Part shown: positions 62,003 to 64,000 of the stretch, in pieces | Position numbering within the stretch: the stretch's first letter is position 1 | Layout of the letters: the number at the start of each line of letters is the position of its first letter | Source of the DNA: Methylomonas sp. LL1 | GTDB lineage: Bacteria; Pseudomonadota; Gammaproteobacteria; Methylococcales; Methylomonadaceae | Direction: 5' to 3' | DNA: 64,000 nucleotides | Assembly: GCF_015711015.1 (NCBI RefSeq) | Contig: NZ_CP064653.1 | Location: 2,356,001-2,420,000 of the forward strand | The notes under the pieces: generated by a model | What the model was told of the DNA's origin: nothing | The model's database searches: none | What the model saw: the letters and a program-made list of their open reading frames with translations, nothing else | Made by a program: the position numbers and the translations under genes

Positions 62003-63649
62003 TTGCTGATCAAGTTGAGTGGCGGGCGAATTTTCGATCCCGCGCAGAACCTGCATGACGAACAGCGCGACCTGTTTATCCGCGACGGCCTGATGACAAA
62101 CGATCCCGGCCGGGATGCCAAGTTTGACGTAGTGTACGACCTGGCGGGCCAAATTGTCATGGCCGGCGCCGTGGATATTCACAGCCATATCGCCGGTGGC
62201 AACGTCAACACCGCCCGCTTGCTGTTGCCGGAACAACACCGCAACCATATGGCTAGGCGCTTAAACCAGCCGTTTAGCACCGCAAAGTGGTCGACGACCG
62301 ATATTGGCTACCGCTACGCGCGGATGGGTTACACCACCGTGGTGGAACCGGCCATGTTGCCGGTCAATGCGTTGGACGTTCATCTGCAAATGGCTGACAT
62401 TCCGATCCTGGACACGGCCGCACTGGCGATACTGGGTAATGATGACTTGCTTCTGAGATTGATGCGTGACAAGGCCAGTCAAAGCCAAATCAACGATTAC
62501 GTCGCCTGGACCTTGAATGCCACTCGCTCACTGGGCCTGAAGGTCATCAATGCCGGCGGCGCCAATGCCTTTAAAAGCAACGTTCGTCAATTCGATCTGG
62601 ACGATATCGTGCCCGACTACGGCGTCAGCTCCAGGCAGATTCTGCAAACCTTGCAAACTGCCGCCTGCCAGCTCGGCGTGCCGCACCCGGTGCATGTGCA
62701 TTGCAACAACTTAGGCATTCCCGGCAACGTCGACACCATCATCGCTACCATGGAAGCCGCGCAAGGGCTGCCGATGCATTTGGCCCACGTCCAGTTTTAC
62801 GCCTACGGCAACGAAGGCGCGAAAGGATTTTCCTCGGCGGCAGCACAGCTACTAGAAGCCTTCAACCGCCACCCCAACATCACCATGGATGTCGGCCAAG
62901 TACTGTTTGGCCAAACTGTGACCATTTCCGGCGATGTCATCGCTCAATACAGTCGCCACGCTGATGCCAGCCCCAACAAGTGGGTGATGTGGGATGCCGA
63001 ATGCGAAGGTTCCGGCGGCGTGGTGCCTTATCGCTACCGCGAGGCCAGCTTCGTCAACACCTTGCAATGGGCGATTGGTTTGGAGCTGTTTTTGCTAGCC
63101 GAAGCCCCGGAACAACTGTTTTTCACCACCGACCACCCCAACGGTGCGCCGTTTACGGCCTATCCGGAATTAATCCGGCTGTTGATGGACGCCGATTACC
63201 GGCAAGCGTATATGGCTCATTTGAATCAAGAGGCTTTGGCCTTGACCTTGTTGCCGAATCTGACTCGAGAATTTAGCTTGAGTGAAATTGCCACCATGAC
63301 CCGTTCCGCCGCTGCGCGCTTGCTAGGCTTGCACGACCGAGGCCAGCTTGCGCCGGGTGCCATCGGCGATATAGCTGTATATAAACCGCAAGCCGATTAT
63401 CGCGCCATGTTCGCCGATGCCGCTTTGTTGTTCAAAAACGGTCGCTTGGTAGTCAAAGACGGCGAAGTCATTGCCCGGCCCGCCGGACATGCTCAAACCG
63501 TTCAACCTGATTTCGACCGGCACATCGAACGCGATATTCAAAACCACTTCGACCGCTTTTACAGCCTGAAATTAAACAACTTCAAAATCGACGATGTCGC
63601 CTTTAACCTCGACGATAACCAACGCTTCCGCAGCGTCGCAAGCCATTAA
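62003..63649 (+). CDS. fhcA: Formyltransferase/hydrolase complex subunit A (formylmethanofuran dehydrogenase A-like)
   Basis: Fhc removes the formyl group from the methanofuran-type carrier, giving formate in the tetrahydromethanopterin pathway. This 548-residue amidohydrolase starts at a TTG, 10 bp after DUF1826 (AAGGAC upstream). Metal ligands are kept: VDIHSHIAGG (His60, His62), a Lys in NAGGANAFKSN, HVHCNNLG, HLAHVQF and TTDHPNG. It lacks fhcB, fhcC and fhcD neighbours, which normally flank fhcA; instead it lies in a zinc-type operon before a truncated ThrS. A second, zinc-starvation copy of FhcA is the likely explanation. Confidence 0.9.
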   Translation: MLIKLSGGRIFDPAQNLHDEQRDLFIRDGLMTNDPGRDAKFDVVYDLAGQIVMAGAVDIHSHIAGGNVNTARLLLPEQHRNHMARRLNQPFSTAKWSTTDIGYRYARMGYTTVVEPAMLPVNALDVHLQMADIPILDTAALAILGNDDLLLRLMRDKASQSQINDYVAWTLNATRSLGLKVINAGGANAFKSNVRQFDLDDIVPDYGVSSRQILQTLQTAACQLGVPHPVHVHCNNLGIPGNVDTIIATMEAAQGLPMHLAHVQFYAYGNEGAKGFSSAAAQLLEAFNRHPNITMDVGQVLFGQTVTISGDVIAQYSRHADASPNKWVMWDAECEGSGGVVPYRYREASFVNTLQWAIGLELFLLAEAPEQLFFTTDHPNGAPFTAYPELIRLLMDADYRQAYMAHLNQEALALTLLPNLTREFSLSEIATMTRSAAARLLGLHDRGQLAPGAIGDIAVYKPQADYRAMFADAALLFKNGRLVVKDGEVIARPAGHAQTVQPDFDRHIERDIQNHFDRFYSLKLNNFKIDDVAFNLDDNQRFRSVASH

Positions 63650-63664
63650 CTCAACCTGTTAGCC

Positions 63665-64000
63665 ATGAATGCCTTAGTAGTCAAAACCGAAGATAATCTC
63701 GAAACCTTACGCCACGATACCGCGCATCTTTTGGCCCAAGCCGTCAAGGAACTCTATCCAGACACGCAAGTGGCGATTGGTCCGGCCATCGAAAACGGCT
63801 TTTATTACGATTTTGCCTTTGCCGAACCGGTGTCAACCGATGCCTTGCCCCTCATCGAACAACGCATGCGCGACATCGTCGAGCGTGCCGACAGTATCAC
63901 CCGCGAACAATGGAGCCGGGACCAGGCCATGGTCTTTTTCAGTCTGAGCAACGAACCTTTCAAAACGGAACTGATCGCCCGTATTCCCGAGCATGAACCG
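63665..64000 (+). CDS. Threonyl-tRNA synthetase without TGS domain, partial
   Basis: The 5' end of a ThrS-type gene, cut by the window at residue 112. The protein starts MNALVVKTEDNLETLRHDTA, so it begins directly at the second additional domain (RHDTAHLLAQAVKELYPDTQ, then AIGPAIENGFYYDF) and lacks the about 60-residue N-terminal TGS domain of normal ThrS. Such shortened ThrS paralogues are known in Zur-controlled operons. The zinc ligands of the catalytic core lie outside the window. It is 15 bp after fhcA. Confidence 0.88.
   Translation, partial: MNALVVKTEDNLETLRHDTAHLLAQAVKELYPDTQVAIGPAIENGFYYDFAFAEPVSTDALPLIEQRMRDIVERADSITREQWSRDQAMVFFSLSNEPFKTELIARIPEHEP

Overview
The window looks like the chromosome of a gammaproteobacterial (type I) methanotroph or methylotroph close to Methylomonas. 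The main evidence is a nearly complete calcium-type methanol dehydrogenase cluster (mxaF-J-G-I-R, a membrane gene, mxaS-A-C-K-L, with mxaB and mxaD next to it), a formylmethanofuran-type dehydrogenase subunit A (fhcA), and house-keeping genes of gammaproteobacterial type. All functions are read from sequence motifs and gene order; no database search was possible. Layout: 1-6.4 kb holds the end of a GGDEF diguanylate cyclase, a dispersed repeat, glnE, a small lipoprotein and a DUF4105 periplasmic protein. 6.5-10.8 kb (minus) has erpA and a pgaBCD exopolysaccharide locus without pgaA. 11.2-17.9 kb (plus) has nhaD, an orphan tatA, a DedA protein, a CNNM/CBS transporter, trkH and xth. 17.9-28.1 kb (minus) is a six-gene nitrate assimilation operon (nrtA, nrtB, a double-ATPase subunit, a porin, a nasB-like flavoprotein, nasA). 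In front of it are an NtrC-like site, a sigma-54 promoter, two ANTAR-type hexaloop hairpins and an intrinsic terminator, which together make a two-step nitrogen and nitrate control device. 28.2-33.1 kb has a phage antirepressor remnant, tRNA-fMet, pgk, a von Willebrand factor A gene pair and tRNA-Arg(CCT). 33.1-41.4 kb is an 8.3 kb integrative element inserted in the 3' end of tRNA-Arg. It has 48 bp att repeats, paired arm-type sites, a tyrosine integrase, a RelE-type toxin-antitoxin pair, an excisionase-like protein, a Toprim primase, a DUF927 helicase-like protein and RadC. Its 930 bp non-coding stretch carries a structured RNA leader on radC and an iteron-like, origin-like block. 41.8-54.9 kb is the methanol dehydrogenase region. 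It is peppered with palindromic repeats: one lies in frame inside mxaK, and an inverted pair of a roughly 270 bp dispersed repeat splits the operon between mxaR and the downstream genes. 55.2-56.5 kb has a PepSY protein and a LuxR-type regulator with a degenerate receiver domain. 56.7-64 kb is a zinc-starvation locus. Two near-identical Zur-like boxes precede a ZnuD-like TonB receptor and a second unit of COG0523 GTPase, small membrane protein, ZIP transporter, DUF1826 protein, fhcA and a threonyl-tRNA synthetase that lacks its TGS domain. An fhcA inside a Zur-type unit, next to a synthetase of the zinc-starvation paralogue type, is the observation I consider most likely to be new: it suggests that a central C1-oxidation enzyme has a zinc-responsive copy.
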